Source: DASRBN01 sp035294305
GTDB lineage: Bacteria; Chloroflexota; Ktedonobacteria; Ktedonobacterales; Ktedonobacteraceae
DNA: 64,000 nt
NCBI GenBank assembly: GCA_035294305.1
Contig: DATGLD010000014.1
Span: 16,031 to 80,030 of the forward strand
Direction: 5' to 3'
Positions within the stretch are counted from its first letter, which is position 1, and every line of letters begins with the position of its first letter. Below, one piece after another: positions 56,593-64,000 of the stretch. The notes beneath the pieces are model-generated. The model saw nothing but the letters and a program-made list of their open reading frames with translations, was not told the origin of the DNA and ran no database searches. A program made the translations under genes and the position numbers.

Positions 56593-58899
56593 GTGAGCAA
56601 CTATATTTTTGTTCCCATCGTGGTGGGAGTACTCGCGGTCCTATTTGCTTTTACGCTTGCACGTTATGTTCTAAGCAAAGACACTGGTACCCCCGCGATG
56701 CAGAAGGTGGCGGATGCCATCTTTAAGGGTGCAATGGCATTCCTTAACCGGCAGTACCGCACAATTGCCATGCTTGCGGTTGTTGCCGCCATCATTGTTG
56801 CCCTGGTACTGGGAGCATTAGGCCAGGGTGATGCCGCCGCTCGCATCAGCCTGGCGTGGCATACAGCAATCGCATTCTTGATCGGGGCATTGTGTTCTGG
56901 TGTCTCCGGTTACATCGGCATGTATGTCGCCGTAAAATCAAATAGCCGAACCGCCAGCGCCGCGACTCGTAGCCTTGGCGAGGCTCTCATGGTTTCCCTG
57001 CGCGGTGGCGCTGTCTCCGGTTTTCTGGTAGTCGCCCTTTCGCTGTTGGGCGTTTCGCTCGTTTTCACCGCTTATGGCGGTTTAACAAATCCAGAACTGG
57101 CCCCCTCTCTCATTGTTGGATTCGGTTTCGGGGCCAGCTTTGTGGCATTGTTCGCCCAGCTTGGCGGCGGCATCTATACGAAGGCCGCTGACGTTGGCGC
57201 TGACCTTGTCGGCAAGGTGGAAGCCAATATTCCTGAGGATGACCCTCGCAATCCTGCCGTAATTGCAGACCTGGTAGGTGATAACGTTGGCGACTGCGCT
57301 GGCCGTGGCGCTGACCTTTTCGAGTCTACCGCTGCCGAGAATATTGGCGCGATGATCCTGGGTGTAGCGCTTTACCTGGCTACTAAGAATGTCGGCTGGA
57401 TACTCTTCCCGCTGGTTGTCCGTGCATTCGGCCTGATCGCCTCGGCGTTAGGCCTGCTCTGGATTCGTCCCTCGGTAGTGATCGAGCCTGACAAAGCAGC
57501 CGGCAAAGACCCTGGTGAGATCGCAATGCAGCAGCTGAATATCGGCTACTTCATTACTTGCGGCCTCTCCGTTATCGGCGTCTTCCTGGGCAGCTATCTC
57601 TTACTGGGCGGCGCCGGAGTACAAACCAGTTCGAGCTTTGCTCCAAGTGTTCCCGCCTGGGTCTGGTTCGGCCTGGCCGGAACCGTTGGTATTCTTCTTA
57701 GCATTGCTTTCGTCTACATTACGCAATACTATACTGCAGGTACCTGGCGGCCGGTACGTGAAATCGCTGCCGCGACTCTAACCGGTCCTGCTACAACAAT
57801 TATCACCGGTATCGCGGTTGGCTTTGAATGCGTTGCCCTACCTGTCCTGGCTATCTGTGTGGCACTCGGCCTCTCCTTCTTCTTTGGAAGCCAGGTGACG
57901 CTTAACACCGGCAGCCCGATCAATGTCGGCGGCATCTTCGGAACAGCCGTCGCTACTATGGGTATGCTGATGAGCTGCGCCTACATCCTGGCGATGGATA
58001 CATTCGGCCCCATCACCGACAATGCCGGTGGTATCACCGAGATGGGCGGCCAGGCCGAGTCCGTGCGCGATATTACCGACGCGCTCGACGGCGTGGGCAA
58101 CACTACCAAAGCATTGACAAAAGGCTATGGTATCGGTTCGGCGGCTCTGGCTGCTTTCCTGCTCTTCAGCGCTTACCTGGATGTACTCTACTCGTATACC
58201 TGCCCGGCTTCTGCTCACTGCACAGCAATCCAGAAGGCAAACGTATACAGCGTTAACCTGACCAATATCCCGGTATTCATTGCCGCATTGATCGGTATTA
58301 CGCTGATTTTCTTCTTCAGCGCGCTTGCCATTCGCGCTGTGGGTGCGGCGGCAAAACGTATGATCGAAGAGGTACGCCGCCAGTTCCGCGCCGATCCCAA
58401 GATCATGGCCGAAGATCCCGCAGACCGCCATGACCCGGACTATGCGAAGTGTGTTGACATCAGCACTCGCGGCGCGCTGCGCGCTATGGTCCTTCCGGGC
58501 CTGGTTGCTGTACTAACGCCCATTATCGTAGGCATCGTCCTTGGGCCGGAATCGGAGGCGGGATTGCTGATGGTTGGCACCATGGGCGGCATCGTCCTTG
58601 CCCTCTTCCTCAACAACGGTGGCGGGGCGTGGGACAATGCTAAGAAGTATATCGAGGCCGGCTACCTGCGCGTAAACGCTCAGGGTGAGATGGTTGATCG
58701 CCTGGACCCGAAGGGTACGGTGCTGGGTAAGAAGAGCGAGCCTCACAAGGCCGGTGTTGTCGGTGATACGGTTGGTGATCCTTTCAAGGATACAGCCGGC
58801 CCGTCACTGCACGTGTTGATCAAGTTGCTCAGCACGATCACGCTTGTGCTTGCTCCCCTTTATATCACCATACACCCGATTACAGTGGCTTTGCATTAG
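56593..58899 (+). CDS. hppA: Membrane-bound proton-translocating pyrophosphatase HppA, K+-independent type
   Basis: Starting at GTG 56593, 12 nt after AAGGAGG, the protein has 768 residues; the earlier TTG 56563 would place the ribosome site inside the gene. It is a 16-helix enzyme that pumps H+ (or Na+) with pyrophosphate energy. The substrate site is clear: DVGADLVGKVEANIPEDDPR near residue 206, DLVGDNVGDCAGRGADLFES near 232, and DAWDNAKK-type motif (here GAWDNAKKYIEAG) near 685, plus KDTAGPS near 735. The GNTTKALTKGYGIGSAALAA stretch near 505 has Lys in place of Ala after GNTT, the known marker of K+-independent, proton-pumping subfamilies. It follows the soluble manganese pyrophosphatase. 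Confidence 0.95.
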   Translation: MSNYIFVPIVVGVLAVLFAFTLARYVLSKDTGTPAMQKVADAIFKGAMAFLNRQYRTIAMLAVVAAIIVALVLGALGQGDAAARISLAWHTAIAFLIGALCSGVSGYIGMYVAVKSNSRTASAATRSLGEALMVSLRGGAVSGFLVVALSLLGVSLVFTAYGGLTNPELAPSLIVGFGFGASFVALFAQLGGGIYTKAADVGADLVGKVEANIPEDDPRNPAVIADLVGDNVGDCAGRGADLFESTAAENIGAMILGVALYLATKNVGWILFPLVVRAFGLIASALGLLWIRPSVVIEPDKAAGKDPGEIAMQQLNIGYFITCGLSVIGVFLGSYLLLGGAGVQTSSSFAPSVPAWVWFGLAGTVGILLSIAFVYITQYYTAGTWRPVREIAAATLTGPATTIITGIAVGFECVALPVLAICVALGLSFFFGSQVTLNTGSPINVGGIFGTAVATMGMLMSCAYILAMDTFGPITDNAGGITEMGGQAESVRDITDALDGVGNTTKALTKGYGIGSAALAAFLLFSAYLDVLYSYTCPASAHCTAIQKANVYSVNLTNIPVFIAALIGITLIFFFSALAIRAVGAAAKRMIEEVRRQFRADPKIMAEDPADRHDPDYAKCVDISTRGALRAMVLPGLVAVLTPIIVGIVLGPESEAGLLMVGTMGGIVLALFLNNGGGAWDNAKKYIEAGYLRVNAQGEMVDRLDPKGTVLGKKSEPHKAGVVGDTVGDPFKDTAGPSLHVLIKLLSTITLVLAPLYITIHPITVALH

Positions 58900-58914
58900 G
58901 AAACTACCGCTTTG

Positions 58915-58967
58915 CAACGAAACAGGCCCTCGTTCACCGCTACGATGAATGAGGGCCTGTTTCGTTG
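58915..58967 (+). terminator. hppA terminator hairpin (22 bp)
   Basis: Arms 58915-58936 and 58946-58967 pair over 22 nt with a single G-U and a 9-nt loop, starting 15 nt after the hppA stop. No T-run follows. The stem is much longer than for a usual terminator. Confidence 0.65.
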
Positions 58968-59024
58968 GGAGAAATCCGGTTGTTTATACACATGTACTAT
59001 TACTCTCTCGTGTTGTTTACTAGA

Positions 59025-59089
59025 TGTAGGGACAGGCCTGCAGTCTGTCCCTGTTGGGCACCGGGACAGACTGCAGGCCTGTCCCTACA
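59025..59089. repeat. 27-bp perfect hairpin in the hppA-PLD gap
   Basis: Arms 59025-59051 and 59063-59089 are exact reverse complements over 27 nt, with an 11-nt loop. The arm itself contains short palindromes (AGGCCT and CTGCAG). It stands in the middle of the gap and belongs to neither gene end, so it looks like a dispersed repeat rather than a terminator. Confidence 0.65.
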
Positions 59090-59165
59090 GAACGTGTTGG
59101 GAGTTGTTTTCTAGACATGAGAATAGCAATGATTACGGGCCAGACACCGTAAAGAAAGAGGAGCG

Positions 59166-60257
59166 ATGCAGCATCAACCATTCAGGAGCAACAGCCGGAC
59201 CATTCCTTTTCTCTCCTTTCTGATTGTGGCGCTTTGTATACTACTGGCGAGCTGCGATGTCAACATCAGCACTGGCGGCAGTAATGGCACTGGCGGCAGT
59301 AGTCAATGCCAGAGCAATTGCACAACAGGTTCAGGAGCCCAGGGAGTCAAGGTCTTCGTAGAGCCGGATGCGGGCGAGAGCGTTGTGGTCAATGCGATTG
59401 GCGATGCCCACAAATCGGTGTGGCTGGAAATGTATCTCTTGAGCGATACGAAAGTGATTCATGCGCTTGAGGATGATGCTAACCGTGGCATCGATGTACG
59501 CGTGATGCTGGAGCCACATCCTGTGGGAGGAGGCACCTCACCATCTCGTACTATCGATGAACTGAAGGCGGCCGGCATTAAGGCGCAATATAGCGACCCC
59601 GAATTCTCACTGACACATGAAAAGGGTATGATTATCGATGGGACCACTGCCTTTATTATGACCTCCAACTTCACACGCGCGGCCCTCGGGGGATACAGCG
59701 GCAGCAGTTACCTGGAGAATCGCGAATACGATATCATCGATACCAACACAAACGACGTGCAGGCGGTAATCAGCATCTTTAACGCCGACTGGAATCACAC
59801 CACAGCTCAATTCAACGATCCTAACCTGGTCGTCAGCCCGGTCAATTCGCGCAGCGATTTTAACACTTTGATTAACAGCGCCCATCATACACTGCTGATT
59901 GAGGCAGAGGAGATGAACGATAGCTCTATCGAGCAGGAGCTTGTGAATGCTGAACAGCGTGGAGTGCGGGTCGAGGTTATTTTGCCCGCGCCACACGGGT
60001 CACAGAGCGACAGTAACAGCCAGGGCATCGATACGATCAAACAGGGAGGCGTACAGGTCAAGGAGGATGCGAAGCTCTATATGCATGCCAAGATCATTGT
60101 GGTCGATGGCAAAACGGCTTTTGTTGGTTCGGAGAACATTTCCGCCCAGTCGCTTGATCGAAACCGCGAGCTTGGTATTATCGTTTCAGATGCGGGAGTG
60201 CTCAGCACGTTACAGAGCACATTTCAGTATGACTGGTCGGTATCGCACAGCGTTTAG
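59166..60257 (+). CDS. Phospholipase D-like lipoprotein
   Basis: A 363-residue exported protein. Residues 1-30 carry a lipoprotein signal with lipobox LLASC, followed by a Gly/Ser/Asn-rich linker. The rest is a PLD fold with two HKD half-sites: SLTHEKGMIIDGTTAFIMTS near residue 155 and YMHAKIIVVDGKTAFVGSEN near 305. Both have His and Lys, and the Asp follows in MIID and VVDG; the first has HEK where HxK is required, so both appear functional. GAGGAG precedes the ATG closely. It probably cleaves a phosphodiester bond in lipids or DNA at the outer membrane face; the substrate cannot be inferred. Confidence 0.85.
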   Translation: MQHQPFRSNSRTIPFLSFLIVALCILLASCDVNISTGGSNGTGGSSQCQSNCTTGSGAQGVKVFVEPDAGESVVVNAIGDAHKSVWLEMYLLSDTKVIHALEDDANRGIDVRVMLEPHPVGGGTSPSRTIDELKAAGIKAQYSDPEFSLTHEKGMIIDGTTAFIMTSNFTRAALGGYSGSSYLENREYDIIDTNTNDVQAVISIFNADWNHTTAQFNDPNLVVSPVNSRSDFNTLINSAHHTLLIEAEEMNDSSIEQELVNAEQRGVRVEVILPAPHGSQSDSNSQGIDTIKQGGVQVKEDAKLYMHAKIIVVDGKTAFVGSENISAQSLDRNRELGIIVSDAGVLSTLQSTFQYDWSVSHSV

Positions 60258-60283
60258 TTACTCTCTGGCGTCAGGGTGATTGG

Positions 60284-60404
60284 GGCAGACGGCCCCGAGG
60301 CGCGATCTGCGGTCTTATTCCGACCAGAAGCGCCGGCTGCTGGCGGCTGCGGCTCCCTCGTCATCTGATCGGAGGACGAGTACCTGGCCCCTACGAGCTA
60401 GATT
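60284..60404. other. GC-rich block with partial inverted repeats
   Basis: This stretch between the PLD gene and the ABM gene is GC-richer than the flanks and contains several short inverted pieces, such as CTCGTC and GACGAG. No ORF or perfect hairpin is found. It may be a degenerate dispersed repeat. Confidence 0.3.
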
Positions 60405-60444
60405 TATAGAGAGTCAAAGAAAATAGAGATGAGGTGTTGTTTAT

Positions 60445-60732
60445 ATGGTTACAGAGATAGCGCTTTTTACAGCAGTCCCAGGCAAAGAGGATGAACTCGG
60501 CCAGGGTATTTTGAAAGGCCTCGAAGTAATTCGCCAGCATCAGGGATGCATTTCCGCCCGCGTGGAACGCTGCATCGAGCAGCCAAGACAGTATATGGTC
60601 ATCAATATCTGGACTTCGCTGGAAGCGCACATGGAAGATTTCCGGAGCGGCCCACTCTTTACGCAATGGCGCAGCAATATTAATGGCCTGTTTGAGGGAA
60701 CACCTGTGGTATTACATTACCAGCCTTTCTAA
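60445..60732 (+). CDS. Antibiotic biosynthesis monooxygenase (ABM) domain protein
   Basis: A 95-residue protein of the dimeric alpha-beta barrel type. The N-terminus VTEIALFTAVPGKEDELGQG matches the ABM strand, and QHQGCISARVERCIEQPRQY with VINIWTSLEAHMEDF form the usual core. Such small proteins act as cofactor-free oxygenases, heme-degrading enzymes or simply ligand binders. No heme-ligand His or catalytic pattern is recognised, so activity is uncertain. It is a single gene; the next gene, ligA, has its own extended -10 element. Confidence 0.75.
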   Translation: MVTEIALFTAVPGKEDELGQGILKGLEVIRQHQGCISARVERCIEQPRQYMVINIWTSLEAHMEDFRSGPLFTQWRSNINGLFEGTPVVLHYQPF

Positions 60733-60741
60733 GTACGGTTG

Positions 60742-60750
60742 TGCTATAAT
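60742..60750 (+). promoter_or_regulatory. Extended -10 element of ligA
   Basis: TGCTATAAT contains a perfect TATAAT with an upstream TG, the extended -10 type that works with a weak -35. It lies 119 nt before the ligA start. A CCTGAA/TTCAGG hairpin with an AAAA loop (60762-60777) follows in the leader; it could also terminate the ABM gene. Confidence 0.5.
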
Positions 60751-60868
60751 AACAATCCGCACCTGAAAAAATTCAGGCGATGAGCTACCCGTTCTGAGTT
60801 TCCAAATAAGAATAGTATTTACATAAGAGTATGCGAAAGGACTGAAATATGCTCCAGGAGTATTTGCC

Positions 60869-62998
60869 ATGCCCGAAACACACGATGCTGCCCAGATTGA
60901 TAATTCGCCCGCAGTAAACGAAAATGACCTTTTTGAGCATGCCGGAACAAGCGATGAAGAACTGCTGGCCGCTCACGTAGCACAACTGCGTCATCAGATC
61001 GAAGAGGCCAACTATCAATATTATGTTCAGGACAATCCAACACTGACCGACGCCGAGTATGATCAGCTGATGCTCGAATTGCAGCGTATCGAACGAGAAC
61101 ATCCTGAATTGCAGACGCCGGATTCGCCCACTCAACGTGTCGGAGCAGGACCTGTGCAGGATGTGCCGCAGCACCGGCATCCGGTCCCCATGCTGAGCCT
61201 GGCTAATGCCCGCAACGAGGAAGAACTGCTGGCATGGTATAGACGCGCGCAGAGCATCCTGCCCAACGCAACGTTTGAATATGTCTGCGAGCTGAAGATC
61301 GATGGACTGGCGATGGCGCTGACCTACGATAACGGCAGGCTGAGCGTCGGCGCAACGCGCGGAGATGGCATGATAGGCGAGGATTGGACTCCCAATGTGC
61401 GCACAGTTCGCACTATTCCGCAAAAGCTGCGCGGCGATACGATTCCTGAACGGCTAGAAGTGCGCGGCGAAATATACATGACCATCAAAAGCTTTGAGCA
61501 ACTCAATGAAGAGATGAAAGATGACCGTTTATTCGCCAATCCACGCAACTCTGCGGCAGGCTCATTGCGACAAAAAGACGCCCGCATTACAGCCTCTCGT
61601 CGCCTTGACTTCTTCGGCTACCAGATTGGCTACATGCAGGGCATGGACTTCAATAATCAGTGGGAAGCATTGCAGTTGATTCGTGAATGGGGCTTTCCGG
61701 TCAACCCACACATCCACAAGGCAAAAACCCTGGAAGAGGTCCTGGACTACTGCAAAAAGTGGGAACGGGAACGTTTCAACTTGCCCTACGAAATTGATGG
61801 CGTGGTCATTAAGATCAATGAACTGGTGCAGCAGCAAGAACTGGGGGCCGTGGGACGCGATCCACGCTGGGCCATTGCCTTCAAATACCCTCCCATACAG
61901 GTAGCGACGAAACTGCTCGATATTCGCGTGAATATTGGCCGTACCGGTTCCGTAAATCCCTGGGCGCTACTGGAACCCGTCAATATTCGCGGCGTGATCG
62001 TTTCTCGCGCGGCTCTGCACAACGAGGGCGATATACAACGCAAGGATTTACGAGTCGGCGACTGGGTACTGGTGCAACGAGCAGGTGAGGTGATTCCGCA
62101 GGTCGTCAAACCCATCGAAGAACGGCGCACCGGTCAGGAACAGGTCTATCATCTACCCGAACGCTGCCCACTATGCGATACGCAAATTGTGCGCGTGCCC
62201 GATGAGGCAATGGCCTATTGCCCAAATATCGAATGCCCGGCGCGTAACCTGGAGGGTATCATTCACTTCGTCTCGCGCGGCGCTATGGATATCGATACCA
62301 TCGGTGAGAGAATGTGCGCGCAGCTCGTCGAATCAGGCCTGGTGAAAAACGTTGCTGATTTCTATAGCCTGACCCGCGAACAATTATTATCATTGGAGGG
62401 CGTGAAGGACAAAAGCGCCGATAATATGATCACGGCTATTGAGGCTAGCAAACAGCGTTCGCTCTGGCGGCTGCTTTTTGGCCTGAACATTCGCTACATG
62501 GGTGAGAAGACGGCGCAAATTATCGCCCAGGCATTTGGTTCGATGGATAACCTGCTGGCCGCGAGCGAAGAGCAGATCATTGCCATCCCCGGTATTGGAC
62601 CAAAAATTGGCCATAGCCTGTATCTCTGGCTGCAAGACGAGCGCAACAGGGCCTTAATCGGGCGGTTGCGGGCAGCAGGCCTGAACATGCAGGAAGAGCG
62701 TCCCAAGGAGACGACCGGACCACTGGCGGGACAGACATTTCTGCTGACCGGGCGGCTCAACAGCATGACACGTCCCGTTGCTGAAGAGAAGATACAGCAG
62801 TTAGGCGGCTCGATTGCCTCGGGCGTAAGCAAGTCGCTGAATCACCTGGTTGTCGGCGAAGATGCAGGTTCAAAGCTGGCGAAAGCGCAGAAGGCAGGCG
62901 TGCCGATTCACGATGAGCAGTGGTTGATCAATTTGTTCAAAGAGCATGAAAAGGAACTCACATCCCCGGCAGAGTCTGTGAAACCAGCAGACGATTGA
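60869..62998 (+). CDS. ligA: NAD-dependent DNA ligase LigA
   Basis: A 709-residue ligase that seals nicks in DNA with NAD as cofactor. The N-terminal 30 residues are acidic and absent from many LigA. Domain Ia starts at AHVAQLRHQIEEANYQYYV near residue 35. The adenylated Lys is in CELKIDGLAMAL near 140. The Zn finger has CPLCDTQIVRVPDEAMAYC and CPARNLEGI (about 433-460), followed by helix-hairpin-helix motifs (LFGLNIRYMGEKTA, IPGIGPKIG) and a BRCT domain near 615-695 (GPLAGQTFLLTGRL and LVVGEDAGSKLAKAQ). CAGGAG lies 8 nt before the ATG. Its 3' end overlaps the convergent acetyltransferase gene by 41 nt. Confidence 0.97.
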   Translation: MPETHDAAQIDNSPAVNENDLFEHAGTSDEELLAAHVAQLRHQIEEANYQYYVQDNPTLTDAEYDQLMLELQRIEREHPELQTPDSPTQRVGAGPVQDVPQHRHPVPMLSLANARNEEELLAWYRRAQSILPNATFEYVCELKIDGLAMALTYDNGRLSVGATRGDGMIGEDWTPNVRTVRTIPQKLRGDTIPERLEVRGEIYMTIKSFEQLNEEMKDDRLFANPRNSAAGSLRQKDARITASRRLDFFGYQIGYMQGMDFNNQWEALQLIREWGFPVNPHIHKAKTLEEVLDYCKKWERERFNLPYEIDGVVIKINELVQQQELGAVGRDPRWAIAFKYPPIQVATKLLDIRVNIGRTGSVNPWALLEPVNIRGVIVSRAALHNEGDIQRKDLRVGDWVLVQRAGEVIPQVVKPIEERRTGQEQVYHLPERCPLCDTQIVRVPDEAMAYCPNIECPARNLEGIIHFVSRGAMDIDTIGERMCAQLVESGLVKNVADFYSLTREQLLSLEGVKDKSADNMITAIEASKQRSLWRLLFGLNIRYMGEKTAQIIAQAFGSMDNLLAASEEQIIAIPGIGPKIGHSLYLWLQDERNRALIGRLRAAGLNMQEERPKETTGPLAGQTFLLTGRLNSMTRPVAEEKIQQLGGSIASGVSKSLNHLVVGEDAGSKLAKAQKAGVPIHDEQWLINLFKEHEKELTSPAESVKPADD

Positions 62999-63620
62999 GA
63001 AAGGCATTGATGGTCTGCTGATCAACATTTCTTCCGATCCGTGCCAGGAAAATATTCGTAGGGTCCATACGAATATTCGGCTCTGATGTCAGGTACTCAA
63101 CAAAGCCCAGGGAAGCGAAGAGACGCGCGATGAGGTCCCGGTATTGAGAACTTCTGAGGCCCAGTCCCTCGGTATCCCAGTGCCACGAGAGGCCCAATGC
63201 CAGCAGGATCATGTCCTCCAGCCCTTCCTGCTCGGCGGCAAATGCCAATAAACTGTGCCCGATGCCCTGCCGCCGCCAGTTTGCGCTGACCTCAATCGCC
63301 GTCTCATAAACGTGTTCCAACCCGCTCCACCAGGCATCAGCGGGTGCAACCGTCACCTGGCCGACGATCTTGCGCGATGGCGTGTATGCCAGCGTCAGAG
63401 CGGAGTCTTCTCGCCTGGCAATATTCACCAGCAGTTGATGCTCGCGTTCTGGACGGCGAGCGAATGCCCGCATGCCATCATCGATCTCCAGGCTTTCGAC
63501 AAGACAGGCGGGACAATGGTTGCTCAAAAAGAGCATACCCGCCTGCGTTTGAACCGTCTTCACGTGTGGGGATAGGATGCCTTCGCATTCTGTAGGCACA
63601 AGCTGTCTTTCTTCGATCAT
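62958..63620 (-). CDS. AcuA-like GNAT acetyltransferase
   Basis: A 220-residue GNAT protein. The acetyl-CoA loop is NWRRQGIGHSLLAF near residue 115. Several features match AcuA, the acetyltransferase that modifies acetyl-CoA synthetase: REHQLLVNIA near 60, SWHWDTEGLGLRSSQYRDL near 145 and the C-terminal NIFLARIGRNV near 190. I know this pattern from the Bacillus enzyme. It may acetylate and inactivate an acyl-CoA synthetase. No acuB or acuC is adjacent, and the acyl-CoA ligase at 43824 is far away. The 3' end overlaps ligA by 41 nt, so antisense transcription through the ends is possible. Confidence 0.8.
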   Translation of the reverse strand: MIEERQLVPTECEGILSPHVKTVQTQAGMLFLSNHCPACLVESLEIDDGMRAFARRPEREHQLLVNIARREDSALTLAYTPSRKIVGQVTVAPADAWWSGLEHVYETAIEVSANWRRQGIGHSLLAFAAEQEGLEDMILLALGLSWHWDTEGLGLRSSQYRDLIARLFASLGFVEYLTSEPNIRMDPTNIFLARIGRNVDQQTINAFLNRLLVSQTLPGM

Positions 63621-63634
63621 AGCTCACCGTCTTT

Positions 63635-64000
63635 CTATGATGCTCTCAGGATGATGCACGTCGTTGTGGCATGCGCGTATAATTTCCCGCTCGCATCCGT
63701 CAGGCGCCCCTCGGCAGTGGCAACACGCCCACCGCTATGAATAACTTTGCCCTCGCAATAGACGACTCCGGTTTTGCTTGAAAGAGGACGCACATAGTTG
63801 ATGTTAAGCTGGAGCGTGGTATAGCCGGTGCCGGCGGGCAGCGTCGAATGAATAGCGCAACCAAGAGCCGAATCAAGCAATGTAGCCGCCAGTCCGCCAT
63901 GAACAGTGCCGATCGGATTGTAGTGATATTCTGCCGGTTCGGCGGCGAACACCACTCGCCCCTCACTCACTTCTTCCATCCACATATTCATCAACACTGC
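63635..64000 (-). CDS. PaaI-type acyl-CoA thioesterase, N-terminus cut by the window end
   Basis: The visible 120-residue reading frame from the apparent GTG/ATG region remains open to base 64000, so the true start is probably outside. It is a hotdog-fold thioesterase with YHYNPIGTVHGGLAATLLDS and GCAIHSTLPAGTGYTTLQLN, where HGG and the following Asp are the active-site marks of the PaaI group. The C-terminus RLTDASGKLYAHATTTCIIL is conserved too. It would hydrolyse an acyl- or aryl-CoA. It stands 14 nt before the AcuA-like gene on the same strand, so the two probably form one operon around CoA thioester control. Confidence 0.85.
   Translation of the reverse strand, partial: AVLMNMWMEEVSEGRVVFAAEPAEYHYNPIGTVHGGLAATLLDSALGCAIHSTLPAGTGYTTLQLNINYVRPLSSKTGVVYCEGKVIHSGGRVATAEGRLTDASGKLYAHATTTCIILRAS

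Noticed and set aside
1..64000. CRISPR arrays, transposases, integrases, attachment sites or a replication origin
   Set aside because: No regularly spaced direct repeats, no recombinase motifs and no DnaA-box clusters were seen.

Overview
The window reads like a chromosomal segment of a Ktedonobacteria-type Chloroflexota bacterium. This is inferred from gene content, not from a marker gene: soluble and membrane-anchored FHA proteins, a YukD-like/WD40 membrane protein, very large FtsX-type permeases, anti-sigma factors with extracellular propellers, a mixed single histidine cluster, and moderately high GC. No rRNA, tRNA, CRISPR array, transposase or prophage gene was found.

Layout. 1-2,990: a truncated acyl-CoA carboxylase beta subunit diverges from a 14-TM drug-efflux protein. 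3,036-14,538: a cytidylate-kinase-like gene, then a long minus-strand histidine operon (HisZ/HisRS-like, hisG, an APH-like kinase, hisH, hisA, hisF, hisI with a MazG/HisE-like tail, hisD) whose last cistron is an AT-rich N6-adenine DNA methyltransferase. hisB, hisC and an independent hisE are absent. 14,825-18,443: divergent zinc-ribbon and FHA membrane proteins. 18,527-25,879: a D-aminoacylase-type amidohydrolase, then an IclR-controlled cluster for a molybdenum hydroxylase (IclR, YqeB-like maturation factor, FAD, 2Fe-2S and Mo subunits). 26,003-30,583: tandem-FHA protein, NadD-like enzyme, a lipoprotein, and an mntR-mntH-type manganese/iron regulon with a palindromic operator. 30,690-34,922: typA behind a promoter and a terminator-like leader hairpin, a C39-like peptidase, and an AT-richer accessory patch. 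35,200-43,704: sigma factor, anti-sigma/propeller protein and a 2,041-residue tandem-duplicated permease. 43,824-52,467: acyl-CoA ligase, KGG-motif protein, folC-folP, a zinc-finger protein, a polyprenyl synthase and the YukD/WD40 protein. 52,644-64,000: secreted M28 peptidase, CBS/DRTGG manganese pyrophosphatase next to a membrane proton pyrophosphatase, PLD lipoprotein, ABM protein, ligA, AcuA-like acetyltransferase and a PaaI-type thioesterase cut by the window edge.

Three things stand out. First, the 2,041-aa permease still carries the fossil of its second gene's start: an in-frame ATC replaces ATG, is preceded by a Shine-Dalgarno-like purine run and is followed by the same A-R-S-T as the true N-terminus. 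Second, the histidine operon carries two genes with no known place in histidine synthesis (an APH-like kinase and a DNA methyltransferase), and several of its enzymes have altered key residues. Third, the intergenic spaces hold unusually long perfect palindromes (stems of 26-31 bp), at least one of which has a diverged half-copy elsewhere in the window.

Promoters were read by eye as sigma70-type hexamers. All family names are recognised from motifs in the translated sequence; no database search was run.
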